From: DAIDJD01 sp035485275
Lineage (GTDB): Bacteria > Oederibacteriota > JAJYGY01 > DAIDJD01
Direction of reading: 5' to 3'
Length of the DNA stretch: 28,616 bases
Assembly (NCBI GenBank): GCA_035485275.1
Contig: DATHOE010000038.1
Location: 1 to 28,616 of the forward strand
In this document: positions 1 to 6,558 of the stretch, piece by piece
Numbering within the stretch: the stretch's first letter is position 1
Layout: each line of letters begins with the position of its first letter
Notes under the pieces: model-generated
What the model was told of the DNA's origin: nothing
Seen by the model: only the letters and a program-made list of their open reading frames with translations
The model's database searches: none
Program-made: the position numbers and the translations under genes

Positions 1-141
1 CAGCGCGCCCTTGAAGTCTACAAGGACAAGGAGGCGTGGAGCCGCCTGCAAAAGGTGGGCATGGCCGAGGACCACTCCTGGCTGGCCAGCGCACGCAAAT
101 ACGAGAAACTGTACCGGGAGATCGTGGCGCTGCACGCCTGA
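1..141 (+). CDS. glgA: Glycogen synthase, C-terminal fragment
   Basis: The gene runs in from the left edge in frame 1 and stops with TGA at 139-141, leaving 46 codons. The visible end has a tryptophan and leucine in an amphipathic helix, then GM..DHSW..SARKYEKLY. This is the usual C-terminal signature of GT5 ADP-glucose starch/glycogen synthases (GM..DfSW..SA..Y..LY). The enzyme transfers glucose from ADP-glucose onto glycogen in the cytoplasm. The catalytic part lies outside the window, so completeness cannot be judged. The assignment rests only on this tail. No other glycogen gene is visible nearby. Confidence 0.72.
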   Translation, partial: QRALEVYKDKEAWSRLQKVGMAEDHSWLASARKYEKLYREIVALHA

Positions 142-162
142 TGCCCAAACCGTCCGAAAGGC

Positions 163-191
163 TTGCAAAGACGGCCCCGCGGCATTAGATT
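163..191 (+). promoter_or_regulatory. Sigma70-type promoter for tRNA-Glu
   Basis: TTGCAA at 163-168 and TAGATT at 186-191 are separated by exactly 17 bases. The predicted start near 198 lies about 20 bases before the mature tRNA 5' end at 218. The only gene it can serve is tRNA-Glu. Seen by motif matching only. Confidence 0.5.
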
Positions 192-217
192 TCTTGACCC
201 TGGCGCAAGCCGACCAC

Positions 218-293
218 GACCCCATCGTCCAGTGGCCTAGGACACCGCCCTTTCACGGCGGTAACACGGGTTCAAATCCCGTTGGGGTCACCA
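218..293 (+). tRNA. tRNA-Glu (anticodon UUC)
   Basis: This is a 76-base cloverleaf. The acceptor GACCCCA (218-224) pairs with TGGGGTC (283-289), followed by discriminator A290 and an encoded CCA at 291-293. The anticodon stem CCGCC (245-249) pairs with GGCGG (257-261) and encloses loop CTTTCAC, placing anticodon TTC at 252-254. The T loop is TTCAAAT. It has its own upstream promoter and downstream terminator, so it is a single-gene transcription unit. The low-GC accessory block begins directly downstream, as expected if the tRNA served as an integration site. Confidence 0.97.
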
Positions 294-300
294 CTTAAAA

Positions 301-332
301 GCCCTCTCCAGATTGTTTGGAGGGGGCTTTTT
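301..332 (+). terminator. Rho-independent terminator of tRNA-Glu
   Basis: A 10-bp stem pairs 301-310 with 318-327 (one T-G wobble) around a 7-base loop and is followed by a run of five T. It sits 8 bases after the tRNA CCA end. Confidence 0.88.
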
Positions 333-543
333 CTTTGGGAAGTCATACTTTGAAGGGGTGAAACAAGGGTATAAGGATTTCTTGTTTTCATTGGGGTTCC
401 ATAAACTGAAGCAAATAGCGTTACGCTGGCACTGACACTGGCATCCCAGGGTTCGTGGTAGGACTTTGTATGGGTTCCAAAGGATGGAGCGGCTGGCACG
501 GACGATGGAGGGGAAGTAAGATGTTGGGTCTTTTGGGGGGGCG

Positions 544-1179
544 ATGACGACCAGATTGGGTACGGTTTTACTGGGTTCAGTCCTACTGGTGCTTCCACTT
601 TTTTGTCATGCGTGGAAGTCTCCTTACGGGCATTGGCCTCCAGTCCTAGGTGACAGCGCTATCCTTTTCCAACAGGTATCTCCAAACGGGAAATGGCGAT
701 TGGTCTGCGCTGACTATTGGACCCAAGGTGGTGACAGCAATTTCAAATATGCGGTTCAGTCGGTGGTATGTTCCGTGTTTCAAGCAAGCGACAAAATTGT
801 CCCAATAAAGGTTGCGCAAAATCAAGCCGAGGCGATGCTCGTGGATATGGAAATTAACAATGCTGTGTGGTCTGCAGATTCACAATACTGCTTGTTCTCG
901 GCTCGGCACAGCGGCGGACACTCTCCATGGAATGACCCAGCCTACGTGGTTGATTTGAAAACATTGAAGTTATATCCCGTGGAGGATGTCACAGGACCAA
1001 TCGTTGGGAAGAAGGTGACCATGGACCAGAATGATTTCATTACGGTTTTCGTTGGAGCAACTGACCAGCAGGGAGACATCCATTTTGATAATCCATTGAC
1101 GAAAACGGTATCAATTGAGCAGGTGTTGAAGGTCAAACCCATGGGAAAAAAACCTAGATGGACTAAGTTGGTACAGTAG
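544..1179 (+). CDS. Secreted protein of unknown function
   Basis: The 211-residue product begins with a hydrophobic signal-peptide-like segment (about residues 5-23, ending near FCHA), so it is probably exported. The ATG at 544 is preceded by a G-rich stretch that can act as a weak ribosome-binding site. I recognise no family. The body is rich in aromatic residues and contains two phrases that resemble WD40/TolB-like surface proteins: a segment with PNGKWRLV near residues 47-54, and SADSQYCLFSARHSGGHS near residues 110-127. This suggests, but does not prove, a beta-propeller-like fold fragment. GC content is clearly lower than in the metabolic genes to the right. It is the first gene of the accessory block that begins at tRNA-Glu. 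Confidence 0.6.
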   Translation: MTTRLGTVLLGSVLLVLPLFCHAWKSPYGHWPPVLGDSAILFQQVSPNGKWRLVCADYWTQGGDSNFKYAVQSVVCSVFQASDKIVPIKVAQNQAEAMLVDMEINNAVWSADSQYCLFSARHSGGHSPWNDPAYVVDLKTLKLYPVEDVTGPIVGKKVTMDQNDFITVFVGATDQQGDIHFDNPLTKTVSIEQVLKVKPMGKKPRWTKLVQ

Positions 1180-1207
1180 GTCGGCGGCGCTAGGCAGGCA
1201 GACAGGT

Positions 1208-1263
1208 GGTGGCTACAATGGCGTGTTCAAAGGCATTGGCTGAAGGGGATGGTTATGACCAAA
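1208..1263 (+). repeat. Duplicated lipoprotein-gene leader, copy 1
   Basis: This stretch recurs at 2969-3025 with one base inserted and one substitution. It covers the Shine-Dalgarno region and the start codons (ATGGTTATGACCAAA) of the lipoprotein gene that follows, and extends about 40 bases upstream. Confidence 0.85.
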
Positions 1264-1773
1264 GCGATTCTTGGTGTTTTGATGTTGGCGGGGCTGAGTT
1301 TGGTTGGATGCGCTACGGCATATGGACCATTAGGGTTTGATGGCGGCTATTGGGATAGGCGTCTGGCGTCAAATATATTTCAGGTTGGATTCAGCGGGAA
1401 CGAGTTCACGGGTTCAGCAGATGCTTATGCTTTCGCACTTCGGCACGCTGCGGAGGTGACGAAGGCGGCTGGATTCAAATATTTTGTAATGCTTAATCAA
1501 AATCAAGCCACTGACAATTATCAATTCCAGGCTCCAGGAAGTTATAACAGTTATACCAACGCCTATGGCTATACCACGGGGACATATATTCCTGGCGGCA
1601 CTTATGATATCCAAGAACCTCGTACTGACTTTTTAATCAAGTGCTTCAAAGAAAATCCCAAAGGCGATAGTGTTGATGCCTACGACATTCTAAGCGCTAC
1701 ATCGACGCCACCTCGACCAAGCCTCGATACGACGCCACAACTTTCGGCACCACATCGGAGTAAAAATCAATGA
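1255..1773 (+). CDS. Lipoprotein, CC0125/CC1285-like family
   Basis: This predicted lipoprotein has a short signal ending in lipobox LVGC, so the mature protein would start at Cys with an N-acyl diglyceride anchor. An ATG also exists at 1249, but the AGGGG ribosome-binding site abuts it. The second ATG at 1255 has proper spacing and gives the MTK start shared with the lipoprotein at 3017. The mature region has GGYWDRRL, then a phrase with GFSGNEFTGSADA, and a helix RHAAEVTKAAGFKYFVM. This order (GGYsd.RL..d.f.V.f.GN..T; RaAElt...Gy.yF) resembles the small lipoproteins called CC0125/CC1285 family, whose role is unknown. The tail is Ser/Thr/Pro rich. Its stop overlaps the next start (ATGA), so the two are translationally coupled. 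Confidence 0.72.
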   Translation: MTKAILGVLMLAGLSLVGCATAYGPLGFDGGYWDRRLASNIFQVGFSGNEFTGSADAYAFALRHAAEVTKAAGFKYFVMLNQNQATDNYQFQAPGSYNSYTNAYGYTTGTYIPGGTYDIQEPRTDFLIKCFKENPKGDSVDAYDILSATSTPPRPSLDTTPQLSAPHRSKNQ

Positions 1774-2240
1774 AGACCATCGGGTTACTCGCCATCGTTG
1801 GACTGTTTTTACAAGGCTGCGTGACCCTTGTTACTCCGCATGTCTCAAGCATGAACTTTGACCCCAACGCCATGTATGTGGTCGGGAAGGCATCGGGGGA
1901 AACGACGGCTTACCGATTTTTTGGGCTGACGGTGGCGGAGCCCGATGGCGAGTTTTCTTCACAGACAGCCATCACCAAAGCGTTAGAGGAACATGGAGGT
2001 GGCGACGCACTTATCAATACAGTCATTGACGTGGAGGAATCTTCGTTCCCCTTGGGATGGGGTTGGTTTGGGTGGGAGACGATTAGGGTCAACGGGACAG
2101 CAGTATATTTCAAAAGCCAGGCTCGTTTTCCGACGACAACCCTCGATTCGACACCGCAACCATCGTCACAGCCATCAACGTCATCTCCAACCATCTTTGA
2201 TTCGTCACCCGTGCAGACAATAGACCACGCTCAACCGTAG
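1770..2240 (+). CDS. Small lipoprotein of unknown function
   Basis: A 156-residue product with signal peptide and lipobox LQGC near residue 17. The body contains a G-x-T-A-Y-R-FFG segment and, about 40 residues later, an AITKALE helix followed by DALINTVIDVEE. This pattern resembles TRL-like/DUF6567-type lipoproteins (AI..AL...g.DALIN...D), an assignment from memory and only tentative. The last 35 residues are a Ser/Thr/Pro-rich low-complexity tail, similar in style to the tail of the preceding lipoprotein. The start codon overlaps the upstream stop by four bases, indicating one operon and coordinated envelope localisation. Confidence 0.68.
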   Translation: MKTIGLLAIVGLFLQGCVTLVTPHVSSMNFDPNAMYVVGKASGETTAYRFFGLTVAEPDGEFSSQTAITKALEEHGGGDALINTVIDVEESSFPLGWGWFGWETIRVNGTAVYFKSQARFPTTTLDSTPQPSSQPSTSSPTIFDSSPVQTIDHAQP

Positions 2241-2247
2241 GGGCTTG

Positions 2248-2642
2248 ATGACCAAGGCGCTTTCAATCATCGTATTAGCCGCCCTACTTGTTGGCGTTGG
2301 TGTCGGCAATGTGGCGGCTCGAAGCGGTTGCTGCTCGCATCATCATGGCGTGGCTGACTGTGATGAATTGGGTTGCGGCTATTGTATTTTCAGTCTCGCT
2401 ATTTTAACGCTCTGCGGCATTCGAATTATGCACTCCGGGAAAAGTTTAGGTATAACTTCTCTGCACAGAATAATTTTGAGGCTCTCAAGCATATTTGGAA
2501 TGGCAAGGACTCCTCGGAGATGGTCGATAATAGACGTCTTTTGGTAAAGCGGTCCGTGCTTCACTTGTTGATTGGACTGGTTGGAATGGTGGTTTTGTTT
2601 TCGGGACTAATGGTTGCTGAGGCTTTAAACGGCTGGAAGTAG
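2248..2642 (+). pseudogene. Frameshifted small secreted/membrane protein gene
   Basis: Two overlapping frames look like halves of one gene. Frame A starts at ATG 2248 (preceded by GGGG; a TTG lies just before). It encodes a signal peptide (residues about 3-25) and a Cys/His cluster SGCCSHHHGV, then loses protein-like character after about 2385, although it stays open to 2547. Frame B is open from the TGA at 2364 to TAG 2642. It encodes a charged segment (REKFRYNFSAQNNFEALKHIW) and a transmembrane helix (about 2560-2620), but has no convincing start or ribosome-binding site of its own. A -1 shift between about 2373 and 2400 would join them. The break may be a true mutation or a sequencing or assembly error. 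Function unknown; the SGCCSHH motif occurs in small secreted bacterial proteins. Confidence 0.5.
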
Positions 2643-2711
2643 GAGAATATGGTGGTGGCAGGGCGGTGAGATGGCGGGTCTCTGGGAGGGGCGGATGAAA
2701 ATGGTGTCAGT

Positions 2712-2969
2712 ATGATTGGTAGGACGGACCACAAACCCCAGAGGGAACCATTTTTTCCTCAGGAACCCGACCTTGCTGGCTTCGTGCTCGCCGCCAAGGG
2801 ATTCTTTGTCGCTCTCGCAGGTGTGCTCATTGGTTTTGTCGGATGGGGTTTACATTGGAAATGGTCGATATTCGCAGGGCTTCTTTTTATGGTAACTGGC
2901 GGCGTGGTGGGGGCTATGGGAATGATAAAGCATTGGGCGTACCTGCTCAGATGGCTATTCAAGAAATAG
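2712..2969 (+). CDS. Small membrane protein with two TM helices
   Basis: An 85-residue product with a polar N-terminus and two hydrophobic segments (about residues 22-46 and 51-70) ending in a basic tail WLFKK, which suggests an inner-membrane hairpin. There is no good Shine-Dalgarno directly before ATG 2712. A six-codon ORF (ATG 2695, preceded by a GGGAGGGG stretch) ends in TGA overlapping this ATG, so initiation could be by translational coupling. The stop lies exactly where leader-repeat copy 2 begins. No family is recognised. It is a plausible real gene, but short and in an accessory block. Confidence 0.5.
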   Translation: MIGRTDHKPQREPFFPQEPDLAGFVLAAKGFFVALAGVLIGFVGWGLHWKWSIFAGLLFMVTGGVVGAMGMIKHWAYLLRWLFKK

Positions 2970-3025
2970 GTGGCTACAATGGCGTGGTTCAAAGGCATTG
3001 GCTGAGGGGGATGGTTATGACCAAA
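2969..3025 (+). repeat. Duplicated lipoprotein-gene leader, copy 2
   Basis: Second copy of the 56/57-base sequence at 1208-1263. Relative to copy 1 it has an extra G (GTGGTTC against GTGTTC) and one A-to-G change in the ribosome-binding region. As in copy 1, it ends inside the MTK start of a lipoprotein gene. Confidence 0.85.
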
Positions 3026-3541
3026 ATTACACGGGGGAGTTTGTTGCTTGGGGCGATGGTCTGCACATTGTCCCTAAATGGCTGTGAGCACTTTCTGGAC
3101 GGCATCTATGGTTCGGGAGCACCACGTAGCATTCTGGACCACTCCCAGCCTCAGCCCACCAAAGCAGGCTACGAGATGATTTTGAATTCCTGGGTGGGTT
3201 CTTCTGAACTCGACCTGGTTCGAAAATTCGGAGTTCCAACGCAAACCTATGAGGTAAGTGGTCACAGGTTCCTAGTCTATGACTGCGAAATTTCATATCG
3301 AATGCCCGAGTCATATACCACAACTTATGTTGGAAACACCGCTTATACCGACTCCTATGGCGGGCAGGTTCTTACAAAAAGTTGTACGACCACATTCGAG
3401 AGCGATGGGGAGAAAATCGTAAATTTTCAAGATACTGGGAATGACTGTCGGGCTGTTCCGCCCAAGTATCCACAGCCGCAGGTTGAGCCAACGCCTAGCA
3501 GCGATGGACTTGTTCATATAAACGCTGGGAACGTGCATTGA
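3017..3541 (+). CDS. Lipoprotein of unknown function
   Basis: A 174-residue product with a signal peptide and lipobox LNGC (Cys near residue 22). A longer reading from 2843 stays open, but it reads through the upstream membrane-protein gene in another frame. The GAGGGGG ribosome-binding site fits ATG 3017, the same arrangement as in the lipoprotein at 1255. The mature protein contains ILNSWVGSSELDLVRKFGVP followed by a hydrophobic FLVYD strand. This W.G...ldlv..fG.P pattern is frequent in unnamed bacterial lipoproteins and resembles the SmpA/BamE-like layout, without proof of homology. Two later cysteines (Y-D-C and S-C-T) could form a disulfide. The sequence relation to the lipoprotein at 1255 is confined to the leader and first codons. 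Confidence 0.7.
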   Translation: MTKITRGSLLLGAMVCTLSLNGCEHFLDGIYGSGAPRSILDHSQPQPTKAGYEMILNSWVGSSELDLVRKFGVPTQTYEVSGHRFLVYDCEISYRMPESYTTTYVGNTAYTDSYGGQVLTKSCTTTFESDGEKIVNFQDTGNDCRAVPPKYPQPQVEPTPSSDGLVHINAGNVH

Positions 3542-3586
3542 AATAGGCGGCGCATTGGGCGTTGCTGATGAAGGCGGAGGAGTGAA

Positions 3587-4009
3587 ATGGTTTGGAGTAT
3601 TTTTAAAGTTATCTGTTTTCTATTTTTTCTTCGTTTTTGTTGGCTATTGAACGATAAACCTTGGGAGCTATGGAAATTTGAACATTTGAAAGGATTTAGA
3701 TTACTATTATGGAGTTTTCAATTTTTATTTATCTGGTTTGCATTTGCTATTATGTTTTATTCTGGTGCAACAACTATGCTTCGCATTATTCCTCATGACT
3801 TGACTTGGACACAAAATCCTAACGATGATTCGTGGCAGTTAATTTCTTATAAAGATACATTTGTGGGCATCTTTAGTTTGTTCGGTAGTATTTGGTTTAT
3901 TCAAAGGATTAAAAAAGCGGTTAAAAAAGAGAACGGCCTACCCTCAGGCCAGCGGAAGAGATACAATGCCGCGCCAATGGACGTTGCCGTCTTTGTCGCA
4001 GTCGCGTAG
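3587..4009 (+). CDS. AT-rich gene for a membrane protein of unknown function
   Basis: A 140-residue product with a good ribosome-binding site (GGAGGAG about 8 bases before ATG). Hydrophobic segments lie at about residues 5-22, 40-62 and 90-106, followed by a lysine-rich KKAVKKEN stretch. Base composition is striking: bases 3601-3660 contain only 16 G or C of 60, far below neighbouring genes. The last ~30 codons (from about 3930) return to high GC and read as unstructured (PSGQRKRYNAAPMDVAVFVAVA). The original C-terminus may therefore have been lost by a recombination junction near 3930-3945. No family recognised. Likely recently acquired. Confidence 0.6.
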   Translation: MVWSIFKVICFLFFLRFCWLLNDKPWELWKFEHLKGFRLLLWSFQFLFIWFAFAIMFYSGATTMLRIIPHDLTWTQNPNDDSWQLISYKDTFVGIFSLFGSIWFIQRIKKAVKKENGLPSGQRKRYNAAPMDVAVFVAVA

Positions 4010-4091
4010 CGACGTAACGAGAGGCCGTCTTCACTTTGTCTGAACGCCAGCTTGAAGAAGTGTGACTTTGACCGAAGGTAAACGGAGCGCC

Positions 4092-5678
4092 ATGAATCGG
4101 CTAATACTGAAATCTCTGGTGTTCGTGACGTTTTTGCTTTCTGTCGGTATTCCGATTCAGTCAGCGGCGGCTGAAACGACCGACCAAGCAGGTTCGAACG
4201 GCTCGGTTTACAATTTGTCGCCTCATCCTTTGCTGTCTGAAAAAAACGGAATCATTGTGTTGGATTACGAAACGATGCCGGTGCTGGGCTATGAGCCGTT
4301 AGATTTGTTGGGGTACCATTATTTAAATCGCGTCACTGATGGGATCTACGTCGGTATAGGTGGGTACGCGCCATTGGTGCAAGGCGACTATGGCGGCTTT
4401 ATGGCTTTCGATGCGACGCTGCAGGCTCAAAAAAAAATCATCCAGAATTTGTTTGTGAATGTGGGTTTCGGGGCCGGCGGTGGCGGAGGCGGCAAAAGCA
4501 TTGAGCAGAGCAAGGCCGTATCCGGGGACGGTGGATTGCTCGACGCTTATGTGGGGCTTGGCTATGATTTCAATAGCTTCGCTGCGGGTATTAGATATTT
4601 GAAGTTCAGGCTTTCGAATTCGGCTGTGGATCATTCCCAGCTTGATTTTTATGTCCAAGTCCCGGTTTCATACTGTATCGGGCCTTACGGATATTCAGGT
4701 CATAGCCTCACGCCCTCTGAACAGACGGGCCTGGACGAATTGATCCATGGGTCCGGGGAGAACGTATTGTCTTTTGGCCTGGATAATTTAGTGCAGTTAA
4801 GGCCAGCAGGCGAGAACCATTCGACGATCAATCTGTTTGATATGCAATATTCCCATTATTTCCCGGACCATGCGTATGCGTTTTTTGATCTAGGTGTCGG
4901 ATACCACGGCATTCCGCTTTATAACCAGGTTTTGGGCGGTGTCGGCTATCGGTTGAATGTTTTCCCGCGGGTCTTCCTGGCCGGACAAGTGGGCCTTGGG
5001 TCAGGGGGATATGCGCCCAGTTTGATCGATACCGGCCCCGGACTCCTTGTTTATCCGAAATTGTCGGCCGAGTACATGTTCAACGAAAATTTCGGGTCGT
5101 CACTGTCGTGCGGTTATCTGTTCGCCCCAGACGGTTCTTCGAAAAACATGACCGTGGGCGCGTCGCTGAACTATCATCTTTCCCTGGATGACAGAAGTTC
5201 GCCTGATGGCGAGGCATTGAACGACATAGTATTTCACGGATTCCGCATAAATATGCTTCAACAAACGGAAGTCAATATCGACTTGGTCGGGAAAAACCTG
5301 CACGACCTCGATATGTTGTCCCTGCAGCTTGACAATGTTGTCGGCGACTATTTCTACGTGCCCATCCAGGCCAGTGTGGCCTACAACGACTTCTATGGAT
5401 ATGCGGGTTACGGGGAGCTGCTCACGGGCTTGGGGCTGCAGAGCAAATACACGCCGAAGAACCGATTCCAGGCCTTCGCGCAGATATTATTGGGGGCAAA
5501 TGTCCTGGGTACGATCGCGAAACTGGAACTTGGCCTTAACTTCAGCCTCAATGACCACTTCGCTCTCTATGGCAAGGTGGGGCACACGGCTTCGGTGGAC
5601 ATCGGCAATCAATACGATTTCAGCTCCAATTCTTTTGGACTGGGCTTGAGCTACCGGTTTTCGGTTCCCAGTCGCTGA
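4092..5678 (+). CDS. Putative outer-membrane beta-barrel protein
   Basis: The reading frame is open from 4062, but ATG 4092 is preferred: CGGAG lies 4 bases upstream and the product then opens with a signal peptide (MNRLILK, hydrophobic core, cleavage after SAAA near residue 27). The ~500-residue mature protein has many short strands alternating small/aromatic residues and separated by Gly/Asn/Asp turns. It ends in a barrel-like YRFSVPSR. There may be two halves: one with the Gly-rich GFGAGGGGGG turn (about residues 125-135) followed by YVGLGYDF and GIRYLKF, and a second from about residue 225 with FDLGVGYHG, GQVGLGSGG and SLSCGYLFAP. I do not recognise a named family. A passive pore or adhesin-like barrel is possible. 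It is the last and largest gene of the accessory block, with moderate GC. Confidence 0.62.
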   Translation: MNRLILKSLVFVTFLLSVGIPIQSAAAETTDQAGSNGSVYNLSPHPLLSEKNGIIVLDYETMPVLGYEPLDLLGYHYLNRVTDGIYVGIGGYAPLVQGDYGGFMAFDATLQAQKKIIQNLFVNVGFGAGGGGGGKSIEQSKAVSGDGGLLDAYVGLGYDFNSFAAGIRYLKFRLSNSAVDHSQLDFYVQVPVSYCIGPYGYSGHSLTPSEQTGLDELIHGSGENVLSFGLDNLVQLRPAGENHSTINLFDMQYSHYFPDHAYAFFDLGVGYHGIPLYNQVLGGVGYRLNVFPRVFLAGQVGLGSGGYAPSLIDTGPGLLVYPKLSAEYMFNENFGSSLSCGYLFAPDGSSKNMTVGASLNYHLSLDDRSSPDGEALNDIVFHGFRINMLQQTEVNIDLVGKNLHDLDMLSLQLDNVVGDYFYVPIQASVAYNDFYGYAGYGELLTGLGLQSKYTPKNRFQAFAQILLGANVLGTIAKLELGLNFSLNDHFALYGKVGHTASVDIGNQYDFSSNSFGLGLSYRFSVPSR

Positions 5679-5732
5679 TCACCGGGGAAGTCAGATTGGG
5701 ATCCGCTTTCCCTATAATTCCGCGGAGGACGC

Positions 5733-6353
5733 ATGAAGCTGACCGTTTCAAGCATGGTGTCGCTGGACGGCGTGATGCAGGCGCCGGGCGGGCCCAAAGA
5801 GGACAGCAGCGGCGGATTCAAATACGGGGGATGGACCGCCCCCTACGGCAGTAAAGAGGGCTTCACATACATCGTCGAATGGTTTTCACAGGCAGATAGC
5901 TTCCTCTTGGGCCGCAAAACCTACCAGATCTTCGCCAACTACTGGCCCAAGGTCACGGATCCCGACAACCCGATCGCCGGCCCCCTTAACGCCCTGCCCA
6001 AGTACGTCGCCTCCAAGACCCTAAAAAAAGTGGGATGGAACAATTCAAAGCTCCTCAAAGGCAACATCGTCGCGGCCATCAAAAAGCTAAAAGCCATGGA
6101 AGGCAAAGAATTACAGGTGCACGGCAGCGGCAATCTTCTGCAAACGCTCCTTAAGGCAGGACTGATCGACGAATTGCGCGTCATCACCTTTCCGGTGATC
6201 CTGGGCAAGGGCAAGCGCCTCTTCGGAAGCGGCACCGTTCCCTGCGCCATGGAATTAGTCGACAGCAAGCGCACCCCGACCGGGGTGCTGTTCCAGGCCT
6301 ATCGTCCGGTGGGTGCGGTGAGGACGGGGACTGTGGGAGTGCCGGAAAAGTAG
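5733..6353 (+). CDS. Dihydrofolate reductase family protein (RibD C-terminal-like)
   Basis: A 206-residue cytoplasmic reductase-like protein. The N-terminal strand MKLTVSSMVSLDGVMQAPGG, the LLGRKTYQIFANYWP motif (about residues 59-73) and the C-terminal HGSGNLLQTLLKAGLIDELR followed by P-V-I-L-G-K-G-K-R-L-F are standard for the DHFR/RibD_C superfamily (YyaP/YwjB type). These fold around NADPH, but their physiological substrate is mostly unknown. The ribosome-binding site GCGGAGG lies 5 bases before ATG. The last ~12 residues after YRPVG are an unconserved tail. It is monocistronic on this strand and convergent with the pirin operon. Confidence 0.85.
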   Translation: MKLTVSSMVSLDGVMQAPGGPKEDSSGGFKYGGWTAPYGSKEGFTYIVEWFSQADSFLLGRKTYQIFANYWPKVTDPDNPIAGPLNALPKYVASKTLKKVGWNNSKLLKGNIVAAIKKLKAMEGKELQVHGSGNLLQTLLKAGLIDELRVITFPVILGKGKRLFGSGTVPCAMELVDSKRTPTGVLFQAYRPVGAVRTGTVGVPEK

Positions 6354-6415
6354 CTGTGGGGCCGGGCCCCTTCCATGTGATTTGACGCTTAGCATGCCGT
6401 GTTTCCTTCTTTATG

Positions 6416-6463
6416 AAAAAAATAAAGGCGGAGCCCACCAAAATTTCGCCGGTGGACCCCGCC
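6416..6463 (-). terminator. Rho-independent terminator of the azoR-doxX-pirin operon
   Basis: Read on the minus strand, GGCGG (6459-6463 complement) and CCACC (6451-6455 complement) pair with GGTGG and CCGCC at 6435-6439 and 6427-6431, followed by a T-rich run TTTATTTTTTT. The stem has a 3-base internal loop. It lies about 100 bases past the pirin stop; no other gene lies between. Confidence 0.7.
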
Positions 6464-6558
6464 CCACGTTCCGACCGCTGGGGGGTGGCCGGGAACGTAG
6501 CCCTTTCGTTATTCAGCCGTACCCTTCACTTCAGCCTCGCAGCCCTATCCTTGTCCGA

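Noticed and set aside
370..375. TATAAG as a promoter for the gene at 544
   Set aside because: Upstream -35 candidates (TTTGAA, TTGAAG) are at 14-15 bp and the leader would be about 165 bases; not convincing.
2843..3016. N-terminal extension of the lipoprotein at 3017
   Set aside because: This frame overlaps the upstream membrane-protein gene and would bury the lipobox signal peptide; the ribosome-binding site fits 3017.
294..5700. A second tRNA-Glu 3' end marking an attachment site
   Set aside because: I looked for the ttcaaatcccg and ggggtcacca parts in the accessory block and found no convincing duplicate.
5690..5718. TATAAT at 5713-5718 as a promoter for the DHFR-family gene
   Set aside because: The nearest -35-like TTGGGA is only 11 bp away, and a start site would fall within the ribosome-binding site; no proper spacing.
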